Below are positions 40,401-51,797 of a DNA stretch of 64,000 nt, in pieces. Position 1 is the first letter of the stretch. The number at the start of each line of letters is the position of its first letter. The translations under genes were made by a program, and so were the position numbers. The stretch comes from Auanema rhodensis (taxonomy: Eukaryota > Nematoda > Chromadorea > Rhabditida > Rhabditidae): NCBI GenBank assembly GCA_964057225.1, contig OZ059896.1, positions 15,636,501 through 15,700,500 of the forward strand, in the 5' to 3' direction. The notes below the pieces were generated by a model. It ran no database searches. It saw only the letters and a program-made list of their open reading frames with translations, and was not told where the DNA came from.

Positions 40401-40628
40401 CGCCATCCAATTTTGTTTCCAATAGCATTGTTGCTCATCGAGTTAACCACAAGCTGTCTAATCCATCTCAACCACATCAAACACAACGATTACGTCGAGA
40501 AATGGTAATTTTTTAATCTCATATTTATTATAATCTTATATTATTAGATTTTTTCACGCGAAGATCTACATCGAGTCCATGGCCATCACATTCAGAACGA
40601 AAGGCCACAATCTGTTATTTATTATTAA
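28456..40628 (+). CDS. Giant WAP/thyroglobulin-1/antistasin/lustrin/Kunitz membrane-anchored inhibitor-like protein
   Basis: Fifty-six-exon model, about 2,211 residues, all phases consistent. Exon starts: 28456, 28683, 29172, 29319, 29486, 29651, 29793, 29956, 30099, 31279, 31452, 31614, 32107, 32304, 32549, 32757, 32937, 33079, 33245, 33375, 33533, 33904, 34055, 34251, 34389, 34515, 34699, 34871, 35183, 35379, 35516, 35821, 35946, 36132, 36343, 36553, 36731, 36890, 37099, 37394, 37528, 37691, 37822, 38074, 38334, 38517, 38718, 38916, 39071, 39203, 39628, 39812, 40070, 40243, 40349, 40548. After a signal peptide (MSKLFLINLLICLSYAQ) the order is antistasin-WAP-WAP, then repeated thyroglobulin-1, antistasin, lustrin-type, WAP, WAP blocks, then Kunitz (39,203-39,367), a SEA-like region (39,628-40,196), one helix (LLASTVFAIVVIVILCLAF) and a basic tail. 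WAP, Kunitz, antistasin and thyroglobulin-1 domains commonly inhibit serine or cysteine proteases, so a surface or cuticle-matrix protease inhibitor/adhesion role is likely (inference). The Kunitz P1 position is Ser, not Lys/Arg, so trypsin is an unlikely target. An ATG at 28,437 opens an overlapping short upstream frame. Confidence 0.9.
30550..30705 (-). CDS. Possible nested small membrane peptide in an intron
   Basis: A 51-codon frame on the minus strand lies wholly inside the long intron 9 (30,214-31,278) of the inhibitor gene. It reads MILLRLAIILSVIISLAVA, continuing as one long hydrophobic helix, then a polar tail ending THVVIHTIHR. GC content is higher than in the rest of the intron and the helix is not a repeat product, unlike the GA tract just upstream (30,790-30,880). 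It may be a nested short gene or chance; there is no homologue I recognise. Confidence 0.3.
   Translation of the reverse strand: MILLRLAIILSVIISLAVAFILMLIKLSDSSRDSQTYLTIKTHVVIHTIHR
39397..39485 (+). CDS. Possible alternative terminal exon of the inhibitor gene
   Basis: Within the intron between the Kunitz exon and the SEA-like exon, a CTCCTACAG acceptor is followed by an open stretch in the phase of the preceding exon. It encodes VVGTPGIDMNNLPKLAKP, a short basic end and a stop at 39,483-39,485. Base composition is coding-like. Used as a last exon it would give a secreted isoform without the membrane helix. The distance from the normal donor (39,368) is only 29 nt, too short for ordinary splicing, so it would need another donor; treat as a candidate. 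Confidence 0.3.
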
Positions 40629-41060
40629 AATTTTATATATATTCTTTCTGATGATAAGAGATTTATATTCTAAAACCTTCTATCGTTCAGGTTTTTTTTT
40701 CAACTTATCTTGCTGTAAGCAAAATTCTTACTGGTATTAACGAGTAATTCATGTTTTTCCTCTATTTTCACAAATTAATTAATGAAAAAATAAATGATTA
40801 ATTATACGTATGTATATGTATTTCTATTATTTAGATTTTTGTTTAAAAAAAAATTATAAAAAAATTAAATTTTTATTAATAGTTCTGGTATTATATTATT
40901 TAATTAAGAATAATAATATAAAATATATTAAACTATAATATTATAAAGTTATATATATATATATAATATATTTATTTAATTAATAAAACACATAAATACA
41001 CATACATCATACTTAATTACAAGAAAATTATTATTATTTCAATTTAAAGAATATTAGCTA

Positions 41061-42180
41061 TTATTGTCTCATCTTAAGTCTACTTTCCTCCATTAATAAT
41101 GTAAAATTACCATAAAAACTAGGTATGAAATCAGTTTCATGTCGTTCAAATGCTTTTTGTACATCCTATAATTCAAAAATATTATTAAGATTTTTAATAA
41201 TTATTATTAATTACAATCATGTTATGTACTCCTGTAAACATAAGACAACCAGAAAATCCGTTGATGTTCGCAAGTTTCATATCTGTAGCCAGATTGTCGC
41301 CAAACATGATCGTCCGTTTAGGTATCAAGTCCAAATTATTTCGAAGGTAATTTCCCAACTGTGTACTTGGTTTTCCCATTATTACAGCTTTTCTATCAGT
41401 TATTTGTTCTACAAATGACTGAAATTGTATAATATTATACAGAATAATCACCTTAATCATATGATTATTAAAAAATCAATAAACTAACTAACAATAACGG
41501 AACCAGAATCTGGTAACAGCAAGTTAAATGGTCCACGAAAATACGTATCAGCAGAAAAGCCGATGAATTGAATAGACGGATCAGATACGTAGTTGATTAA
41601 TCGAGCGAAACTTTCCATCGTATGCTGAACATAAGAATCAACTATGACAGCATCAGGTTTTTCCTAAACGAATCATATTTTGTATTTTAGATATTGATTA
41701 TAATCAATTATCAATAATAATATAATTCAACTTATTATATACTATTACCTTATTCAATTCATCTAAACGCTCAAAATCCCATTCAGTTACTGTATGTGGG
41801 GTTTCGGAATTAATGAAAGAAGCATTGATCTGTTCCTGCAATAACTGTCGACCATCTGGTGGTCCCAAATAGTAAAATCGTGAATTTTCCATTTCATGTT
41901 CTTTAAAGTAGCTGATAGCTACACGTATTGGTTGAATGAATGAATTCTCCGTCACGAACGAAAGGCCATAGCTACGAAACTGCTGCGCCAGATCCTCAGA
42001 ACGTTTCCAACCATTGTTTGTCACAAAAAGAACTTTTTTGCCATGAGCTTCCAAAAATTGAATAAAATCTATTGCATCAGGTATGAGACTTGGACCAACT
42101 CGTATAACTCCATCCAAATCAAAAAGAAAATTATCAAATTGATGAATAGCTAATGATAAGGAAAGTAGAGGAATAATCAT
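41061..42180 (-). CDS. HAD-superfamily phosphatase, PGP/PDXP/nitrophenyl-phosphatase type
   Basis: Spliced model of 303 residues: exons 42180-41749, 41663-41493, 41418-41215 and 41165-41061, all phase 0. HAD motifs are complete: motif I FDLDGV with nucleophile D21 and D23, motif II VTNN (53-56), motif III Lys in MGKPS (K217), and motif IV GDNLATD with D242 and D247. This is the order and length of the C2-capped cytosolic phosphatases that include phosphoglycolate (glycerol-3-phosphate) phosphatase and pyridoxal phosphatase; the exact substrate cannot be told. Motif I has DLDGV with the Asp-x-Asp pair intact, so the enzyme should be active. A TTATTTTAG acceptor touches the start ATG directly, the clearest trans-splice-like site in the window. 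The N-terminal MIIPLLSLSLAIHQF is slightly hydrophobic but short. Confidence 0.92.
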
Positions 42181-42981
42181 CTAAAATAATGAAAAAATTA
42201 AAAAGAATATTGATGATATTGAATAAATTTGAAAGAAATAAAGCAGTTTATAACATCTGGAATTGGAATCTACAAACACTGTTCGCTTACTAAGCAAACA
42301 TCAAACTATTATCATGATAACGTAAGATAAGGTCATTTCATTTTTACATTTTTTGACAACTTTATCATCAATCATCAATGTGTTATGTTTCTTATTAATA
42401 CAACAAATGAACATTTTTTAGCCAATTTATAAACTTATTTGATAATCACTTTTACACCTTAAGTTGAAAGATATGAAAGAAATCACAAAAAGATAGATAA
42501 AATCAAGAAAATAGTAAAGAATTTGAAACAATGTAAACTTACTCAACTAATTCTATTATTATTATTTCAATGCAAATATTTATAAAAAAACTGTAGATTA
42601 GAAGATGTTTAAACTATGTTCAATCTTAAAGTATTAATGTTGAAAGCTGAAAATTATTTTATTCTTCTAATGGAAGGAATTATTTTTCTTTCTGGTTTGA
42701 AAAACAATTGTTGACGTAACGAGATTTAGAAGGATTACCCAATGTCTTTCCAATTATATCAAGTAATATCTGCTTCAAGACTACATAAAATGATTTTAGT
42801 ATAAGCTTTCATTCTTATTCAATTTTTTTATTTATCGAAATAATAAAAAAAATGTTTTTTTTTGTAATTTCTTTCTTATATACTTATATATTTTTCATTC
42901 TTTTCTTGCGTAGGTGTATCAGAATTTTCGAGGTAATCTAACAGACAGGCTAGTTATCTCCCATCTTACATTCTATTTCTT

Positions 42982-43023
<42 letters not shown>

Positions 43024-43488
43024 AATTAATTTCAATTATAAAAATAATCTATATAAATATAATTATTTAATTATTAATAATTATATTTAATCACATCACT
43101 AACTTTAAAAATAGGTTATTGTCATAATACTGTTTTAACTTTGTTCTTTTTTTCTTCGAAATTAAAGAATATAAAGAATATTTTATGAGTTCTCCTTTAA
43201 TTTTTAATTTTAACAAACCGATTTCTAAAGATTTCTAACATAAATTGCAAAAAAAAATTATTAAACCTTAAACATTATGAATATATCGTCAATATGCATG
43301 TAAACAACAAGTTTAGGTTATGTTCATATTCAGTGTTTTACGTCTATTGGTATATATCTTAAGCTGTGTATTTTCTATTCCAGCTATATATATATTAACA
43401 TTTCATACAAAACTTCATAGAAATTTCAGGTTATTATAGAAAATGTAACAAAATATATTTTAAGAAAGATTGATTTAGAGCAATTTTA
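42181..43488. other. Intergenic between divergent genes, with (TA)n tract
   Basis: AT-rich spacer between the phosphatase and the multi-pass gene, which are divergent. A TA tract of about 36 nt lies at 42,983-43,019. No gene seen. Confidence 0.6.
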
Positions 43489-44904
43489 ATGTTCATGACA
43501 CTTTCGGGATATTTGATTACCATGACTACTGCAATAACAGTAACAATGGAGCAAAATTCAGATATTGTCAATAGTCAGGTATATATGTATATATCTATAA
43601 TATTTAAGATTTTTTTACAAATGTGGCTGTGCTAAGCAGACATTGAACTTACCATGCAATCCTTTGAAACCTGAGATATTTTACCTAAAACCCATATTTA
43701 TCTATAGACAGTTTGATTGATATCTTGGAGATAAAATACTAAACTCTAAATTTTGAACCAAATTTTAGTTTTTAAACTTGCTCAGCTTATATGCTAGTAC
43801 ATGCAATACCAGTCACAGGGAGGGATTCCAATTTTTTATTTCAAAAAATTATAAAAAATTTCTACTTCTATAGTACGCGATAATGATTTTTTTTTTTTAA
43901 TTTCTAAATTTATAAAAGCTATTCAAAGACATTGTAGTATGATAATCCGAAATGATTAAAAACTGTTTGTTAGCTTCTTGTGACTGGTACTGTATATCAA
44001 TTATAAACAAATATTTTTATTTTTATTTTTATTTAGGAATGGCAACAAATTTCCTCTTTCTCTATGTTATTTGGAGCAATTGTATATGTAATAGCTTCAA
44101 TAAATTTAACATTTGAGAGACTTATAGCATTTTGTTTTGTAAAAACTTATGAAAATCTTTCAACTTCTTTTATTTCTCTCATTCTGATTTGTTTATCAAT
44201 TGTAAGTTTAATATTGCAGTTTTTAAAATATTTTCATAGATTTTACCGTCAGTTCTTATAAGTATTCTGGCAGTGTGGTGGTCTTGGATAACGGTAGTAG
44301 TTTTTACGGTTTGTGGAGCAGTTGGCGGATTGGTATGAAATGAAAGATTCTTAATAATCTTATAACAAATTCATATAATTATAATTTTATATTCAAGATA
44401 TCCTTATATTTACGTTATAAACAAAAAGTTATCGTTGCTGATATGAATCGTACATTACAAAGCAAGTAAGATGAAAGGTATATGAGTAAGAAAATACAGA
44501 ATATTTTTTAGATTTCAACATAACGAGAACATTAAAACTACTCCAATATATTTGGGAATATCACTAAATGAACTAATCAGTGCTATCATATCCGGATTTA
44601 TTTTTCCATTTGTTGATGGACATGAACTGAATGAAAATAAATACGATTTTGCTGGTCAAGCTATACATTTGGTAAATATATCAAAATTAACCATTATTTT
44701 TTACTCAAAATAATTATAATTTTAAATTGAAATATCTTTCAGATTGGAGCATATAGAGTTTTATTTGTTCATTGTTTTATTATTGTTTATTGGTATATGG
44801 ATAACATGAAGAAAAAGAACTTAATCTGTGGATATTCTTTGAGGAATGGAGAAGCGACAGATGAACATTTCAAACAAATGAATAACCTGTGGAGAATAAA
44901 ATAA
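43489..44904 (+). CDS. Multi-pass membrane protein, possibly DRAM/TMEM150-like
   Basis: Spliced model of 245 residues: exons 43489-43578, 44037-44201, 44240-44332, 44398-44465, 44512-44671 and 44743-44904, phases consistent. About five hydrophobic segments are visible, including SMLFGAIVYVIASIN, a helix ending LAVWWSWITVVVFTVCGAV, and a last one with VLFVHCFIIVYWYMDN. The FGAxxYxxAS step and the number of helices recall the Frag1/DRAM/TMEM150 family of lysosomal or plasma-membrane proteins, but similarity is weak and the first helix of that family is not clear here, so a further upstream exon may be missing. The gene is convergent with the polycystin gene; the two stop codons are only about 73 nt apart. 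Confidence 0.65.
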
Positions 44905-44936
44905 TAGAATTAAGATGACTAAAACCAATAATGATT

Positions 44937-47900
44937 CAAGTTCATCAATCAAGTTTATTATAAATGAATACTAAATTTCAATTTTTTGCAGCCGTCTGTG
45001 TGATTTGTGAGAAGAAGAGTTGTGTTCCTTGCTCGTACTGTTTCATCCATATATCTTTCGTATTAATTTTTGAATTCGATATTTTCTTTGTCAACTCATA
45101 CGTCTGAATAATTTTATATTTTTCGTTGATTGTAGTAAAGTTGAACCTGGTTAATGAAGTCCTTCAAAAATAGTTGATCCAATACTAAACTGGGAATATC
45201 ATGTGCATTATCATGACATCGTTGGCAGATACCAAGCGAAGATTTAACCTGAAATATACTGTGATATCTTTCTTCTTAACTATTATATATTTACCTTAAA
45301 GCATATATGTCCTACTAAATCATAATCAATTGCTAAACGTTCAGGATTAGACCGAATATCTTCAAATTCATACATTATAATCATTACAAATACATTCAAA
45401 ATAACAATTGTTCCAATCATCATGAAAAGTACAAAGTAAGCTGATCCTAAAATATAAAAATGCTTTTCAATATTGGATATCGTTTAACCTAATATAGAGG
45501 TGTCATATACTTTTCCACCAGCAACTTTACCCAGAAGAGAAGAAACAAGTGTTTGAAGAGAAACAAAATACGAATGATAACTGAAAACGCGTATATCAAA
45601 TCTCTTTTCAATCAAATTTCTTTTACTTTTCTAATTTATTGCTCAATAAGTGAAGTATAGAGATCACAAATGTATTCAGAAAACAGGTGAAGAAGAGTCC
45701 AAAGTCGAATACTTGAGAAGAAGCACTGCTCAACGTATCGGCTAAGGCTGATATTCGATGATTTTGCCTGAAAATTGGAAATTGAAAGCCATCAGTGGAA
45801 CGTTTACCTCAGAATTTTTATAAACTTGAATGAAATAAAGAAGACAATTGTAGCAAATATATATGTAAACGCAAGTTCTAAATCACGTTGTTTAGTTAAA
45901 TTAATGAAAATATTTCCATTTGTTGTGACAAATCGTTCAGTAATCTGAAAATTCAAAATTGAATCAAGGTATATACATAGAGTACTAGATACCTCAGAAG
46001 CATTAATGCTTTTCATAATGAATATATAAACTGTTGAAATTCCTAATAAACTAACGAGTAAATCAGTAAATTCCCAAAAGTTATAGGATCTAAAGAAGGA
46101 ATTTAGATAATTCCCATGAAACATTGAATTTGACAAACCCAATCAAGACGTGTTTCAATAGTTTAAATGGATTTCCAATAGAACTTCTCTTGATAAACGT
46201 TCGTCTATCGGATACTAATTGGATGATTTCGTACAGAAACTTGATTATACAGTATAACAAGTAGAATATCTGGAGAAATACTCTTTGTTTTCTTAAAAAG
46301 TAAACAAACCAACCTCTAGTAAAGTTTTGAGTTCACCATCATCCTCATTTCGGTAAATACGAATGGTTTCTATCCATACAGTTGGATGAAAAAATCCTAA
46401 ACAAGCTATGATTAGAGACTAATAGATGATTTTCAATTTGAACCTTCTTCTGGAATTTCCACGAGAAGTTGAATTACTGAGAAATAATTTATCTGAGCAT
46501 TATAACAAGAAATTTCTACCATGATAGCTCTTGTATTCTGCAAATATAGAATATGATGATATGAAGAGATACTGAAGATGTCCACTTCATCAATCCAGCA
46601 TTCATTGTTCAACTGGGAAAAACGTTTTCTGAGACTTTCTGAAGAACCTTGTAGAGATACTATGTAACCACCACCTTCATAATTTCCAAATAATCCCATC
46701 AAACGTGGATCTAAATGCACATAACTAGACAGATGAATACTTAGCTGTCGGAATACTTCCTGTTTCTTCTGAAGATGAATGAGTAAAGCCTTTACCCAAT
46801 ACGTTGTTCTCTGACTTCCAACGTGCAACTTGTGATGAACAACTTGAATTTCGCAGTTTTCCAACTCTATTGGATAAGGAGTTGAAGGTTTGGAGATTGT
46901 TGTGATCAATCACACTGGTAGTTGAACGAATTTGTCTGATGATACCATAACCCATTGAACGTGAAGCCTTAAAAATAGAAAGATACATCAGAAGCCATTG
47001 ATTGATGCTACTTTATCATTAAACATCCCCCTCATATCATAAGCTGGATCCCCATCTGACCAAGTTGAAGTGAGTCCTGTTCATTTGGCTTTCTATTACA
47101 TAATTGTAATAATTATAAAAACCTGGTGTTAAAGAATCGTTAAGCCATCTCCAAAAGTCGTGCTCATTTCTTATTTTCAAAAACGAATTGTCAGAATCCG
47201 TTTGAAGATTAAACACATATTTCATCTATTTTGATATAACATTCAGTATATTAACTGTTGAAATCTTACATTATTCTGATAGTAAAATCCATACTTATCA
47301 CGAATCAAGTACATCAAGCTTCCAAGCAATATCAAAGATATGAGCAAGAAAGCAAACTCTTTCATTGTCTCGAACAATAGTTCTTCTCTATATACCCATG
47401 TATATGGCCAACGTTGTTGCATTTCCTTTACCTTAATCGATTATCACGAGAAACTTGTAGCTTTATTATATCCGAATTCCTTCTTCCTGTGTCATCATGT
47501 TGTTCTTGCGACAAAATTGGCTCTGAAATGCTGATGTGAGTTTGCTTTTGGAGAATTTGGTAAACGTTTCGTCTGCGAATTTCGAAGATTTAAAAGGAAA
47601 AGTTCTATTTTAGAAACAAAAGCATAGATTAATCCATTTCTTTCATGAACACATGCTAGAAGAATAACCTGAAAATATTTGTTTCAACTTGTTTCAACAT
47701 AGAAATTGTACTTTGATCGGTTCCATTAGGAAAATCCATATAACAATGATTATCAAGAATTGCTTTGTTACCGTATTAGATTGATGTTCCGTTAATGATA
47801 AAGATTTCTGAGATATATTTGGATTAATTTCCAAATTTTCAAAAAAAACTTACAGTAATATTAAAAATAAATAGAATAAGAAGAATAGTTCGAATGAATA

Positions 47901-50900
47901 GCATTAGTATTAGTTTCATTATAGGATTCATATATGACATTGGAACTTTGAAGTTTTCTTTCATTTTCTTGAAACTATTGATTTCGTTATGTTCATGTAT
48001 TGTCAAAATTCTTCTAAATAACAATATAATTGAGAAAAATGATATATGCAACGTTAGTACTTCCATAAAAATAGAATAAGCTGATTCATGGTAGTTAAGA
48101 TACATGATAAGACTACGGCTATCACGATCTGAAAATTTTAGTTGAAAATCGTTTTCTAACAAACATTCACATTGATCATAAGAGAATCAGTTGGATTAGC
48201 AGTCAAATATTGAGAAATACATAGAAGTATTGAAGTTAATATTGAAAATGAATACCATAGTGAGATTACTTGTATATTTCTTCCAAATCTTCCGTTTGAA
48301 CTTTCTAAAATAAGTTTCATTTTTATATTTTCATATACGTATGCATATACCAAAGAAAATTGCTAAAAAACTAATATTTTCAGTCAACTGATGTAAACAT
48401 AAGAAGTCGGAAAAATAATATTTTGATCCTTTTTCTTGAACTAAACATTCCACCTTAATATCAGCCTAGTCACTATAGTTACTAGGAAATTTAAAAAACT
48501 TGGCTCTTGTAATGTGTTCCTAACCAGCATCCTACTGGAAACGAGAATGTTTCTCGAGTTTGTACGTCGAATATTAAGATTTTTGAACAAAACCATTCCT
48601 CCGTCTTACCAGTACCCATCTGATCAACCCATAAGCGAAGATACTTGATATGTCCGAGACAACTTGACATTTTGATGAAAGCTATTTGAAAACAAAAGAA
48701 AATACTTCGAAGTAGTCAGCAGATATCTGGAATAGGATCCCCATTTGAACCTGATTTCATCATTCTTCCTTGACTTTTCGTCAATTTCCAGCCTTCTGGC
48801 CATTTCCGATGATATTTTTCCCGTCAAATTGAAGCAAATCTTTAAACTTTTCGTTGTTTTGAAAACTAAATTACATTGAATACTTGAGAATTTGTAGACG
48901 AAAATTGTCGGAAACCAGTAAAAACAGTTAGAATATACATGTAAGTATGATCCGGTCGATTATCATCAAGGTAGTGGATTTTCTTCTAAAATTCAAAAAT
49001 TAGAGGCTCAATGAAATTTCTACTTCACCTTTTCATTTCTAACTAATGATAAAGATTGATGAATATTATAGATGATTATCAGAAAAAATATGTTATAACA
49101 TATAATTAATACAAATAATTTTATATTTTTCTATAAAAACTTATAATTTAATAATCAAAGTATGAAATCTTACAGCAATAACATCAACAATATACTCATA
49201 CGTATTTGTTGTTATAACATCCTGATTAAATATTCCAACAGAGAATGATGTTAAATGAGTTGATTCACATAGTACAATCTTCAGATCTGATGTATTAGTT
49301 GACTATAATAGAATAAAAGGCATTTATATGTTAAATGTTTAGGATTTAACCGAAATTCCCCAAGATTCCATACGATCTGTATTAGAGTTGTAGGAATAAC
49401 ATCCTTTAGTTAAGACTCTAACGTCATGATCCATATTATCTGAAAACATCTCTTAGAAACATTGGTAACTTAGTGTCATAAGTCTGAGGAAAGCTTAAGA
49501 GGGGAAAGGAGACAACATTTCCTTTCTCTCTTACTTTCAGAAAAACGCCATGTCCTGGAATATCCAAAAGGTTTATCGTAATCGTTGTATAATACACTTT
49601 TGTTTCCAAGCTTCTTGTCGGAAAGTGATCCGAAACCAAAAATAAATAAACCAGTCATGTTCAGTAGTTCAGAATTCAAAATGTGAAACTGGTTGAAAGC
49701 TTGAAGTAAAGAAAGGTATATGTTTCAACTCTTCTGTTACTCTTGTCATTGATATGTTCGAAGAAAAATGAATGATCCTCTGCACGAGGCCCCGGAACGG
49801 ATTGAAAATTCATGAAGAAACATTCGGAAACATTCGATGTTCTTCGTGCAGATGTTGTAACCTTTATGTGAATGTAACTTTCTAAGAAAGAAAGATCAGA
49901 ATGAAAACCTGAATAACAAGAGAAGCATTCCATGTTTTTGTTTCAAATGAATTTAAATTCAGAATTTGATAATCCTCTAAAGGAGAGTGAGATATAGTAA
50001 CCAAAGGATCAATATGAACTAAAATAATATAAATTTGGAAAATAAAAGCAAAACACAAGAACCATCTTTTAGAAGACCTTTTATCTTAATAGGCTTTTTG
50101 GTATTCTGAACTCTGCAAGACTTATTATAAGAAAAATATACTGGAAATAGATTTTACTTGATAATCTCCAAGTTTTCCGTTTTAATTTGAACATCTAAAG
50201 TTCCACTATTTATCAAATTATCTATATTATCAATATAATAATATAAATTTTCTTCAAAACAAATGATATTTAAGATAAAATTATCTTTAGACGATATCTG
50301 TTTGATATTTAAATCATCAAGTTCGGCTGGAAATTTCAACTGAAAATTGAAGTTTTGAAGTATTTATCTGGATAGTAGGCTCTGACTTCCCAATTCATAC
50401 AATGATGTTCTCGTTTCAGAACAGAGTTTTCATTCCCTCCTGCTAGTATAAGCTGCCCCCCTTGAGCCTCTTTAGACTGAAAACCAAAATTATTGAAAAA
50501 ACTAAAAGCATATGGCCTCATGACTGACATCATAGTAGAATGGAAAACCTTGCGACTCGACTAGTGTCTCAGCTAACGAATCCATCATACTATTCAAAGT
50601 TGAAACCAATTGATTTACCAAATCTTTACTCTAAACCAACATGCATGTGTTATTCAATTAACAAAGAAACTGACTATTTGCTTCTGAACAAGACGTGTAG
50701 CTTCGAAAGACCATTCTTCATCACTGTATTCTTCAACATATCGTATATCATCTGAAGTTATTTGTCAAACCACAGTATTATTCAAACCTTAACCTGGATA
50801 TTCTGGTAAAGGATTAAATATTTCGTTAAAATTAGTTTTTTCATAGTTCAAATTTCGAGAAACATCACTGGCTAATGGATTATTCCAATTATTTTTCAAT

Positions 50901-51797
50901 GCTTTCAATATTGATGAAGATACTTCTAATGTTTTCCCTGATATCTGAAACATTTGTATTGTTATGTAAATAAAATTTATGAATTCAACAGATTTAATCT
51001 CTTCTTCAGTTAATTCTTTGGACTCGAACATCTTTTGAATATTACCAAGAGTTTTACTCATATATTCAAATGATTTTTGACTTGTTAGCGATTGAACAAC
51101 AATGTCTGGAACACAAATATCTTATCAGAATAATTGTAACCAGATCAAAACCTAAACTCGTTTCAGCAAATTCAGCCGATGGATAGATTTTAGCACCATT
51201 TATTAGGATTCCATATGTTTCATTTCTAATCAGTATACCTGACTCTACATCTATACTTCCAGACTCGAATTCGAGTCGACTCCTATAAGTCAAATTGAGA
51301 TTTTCCTTCGAAAAATGAATATAATCTAACCAGTCATGTGATTCTGAATACTTTGAGTACATATATGAAGAAATTGTGAGAAAGTTCAATGAATCATAAA
51401 CTTCCAGCTTTACATGAATATCATATAAAATGATATGATTAACATCATTTTCCCATAAAATCATATATGTATCATATAGCTCTACTGTCCAAATCCCTGA
51501 TAGTTCTAACGTGTCGTCTAGTAAAACCTAAATGAACGAATAGATTTTATATGAAAAATTCTCTTTCATTACATTTCCTTTAACCACAACATTTTGATGA
51601 TTTTGAAGATTTCTATTTATTTCTTCAAAAGATTTTGGGAACTCAATCGAGAAAGAAGTCATTTTTATATTTTGATAACTGCGAGATATTTCAGGTAAGC
51701 GTGAATCTAAATTGAAAATTTAAAACAACTTGTTTGATGAGCACGAAATACTTGGTAAACGGGTGGAAACAGTTGGCGGGAAGTATGTAGAAGATTC
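44937..51797. repeat. Large direct duplication, copy A (offset 12,203 bp)
   Basis: From 44,937 onward the sequence is repeated at 57,140 onward in the same orientation. At every point I compared, the offset is exactly 12,203 bp up to the window end (51,797 against 64,000), so no net indel has accumulated. The left boundary is 33 nt past the stop of the 43.5 kb gene and 41 nt past the polycystin stop. The right boundary lies beyond what the window shows. Confidence 0.95.

Noticed and set aside
47340-47534. Plus-strand frames inside both polycystin copies (also 47,894; 50,540; 59,543; 60,097; 62,743)
   Set aside because: Antisense shadows of polycystin exons, present in both copies only because the DNA is duplicated.
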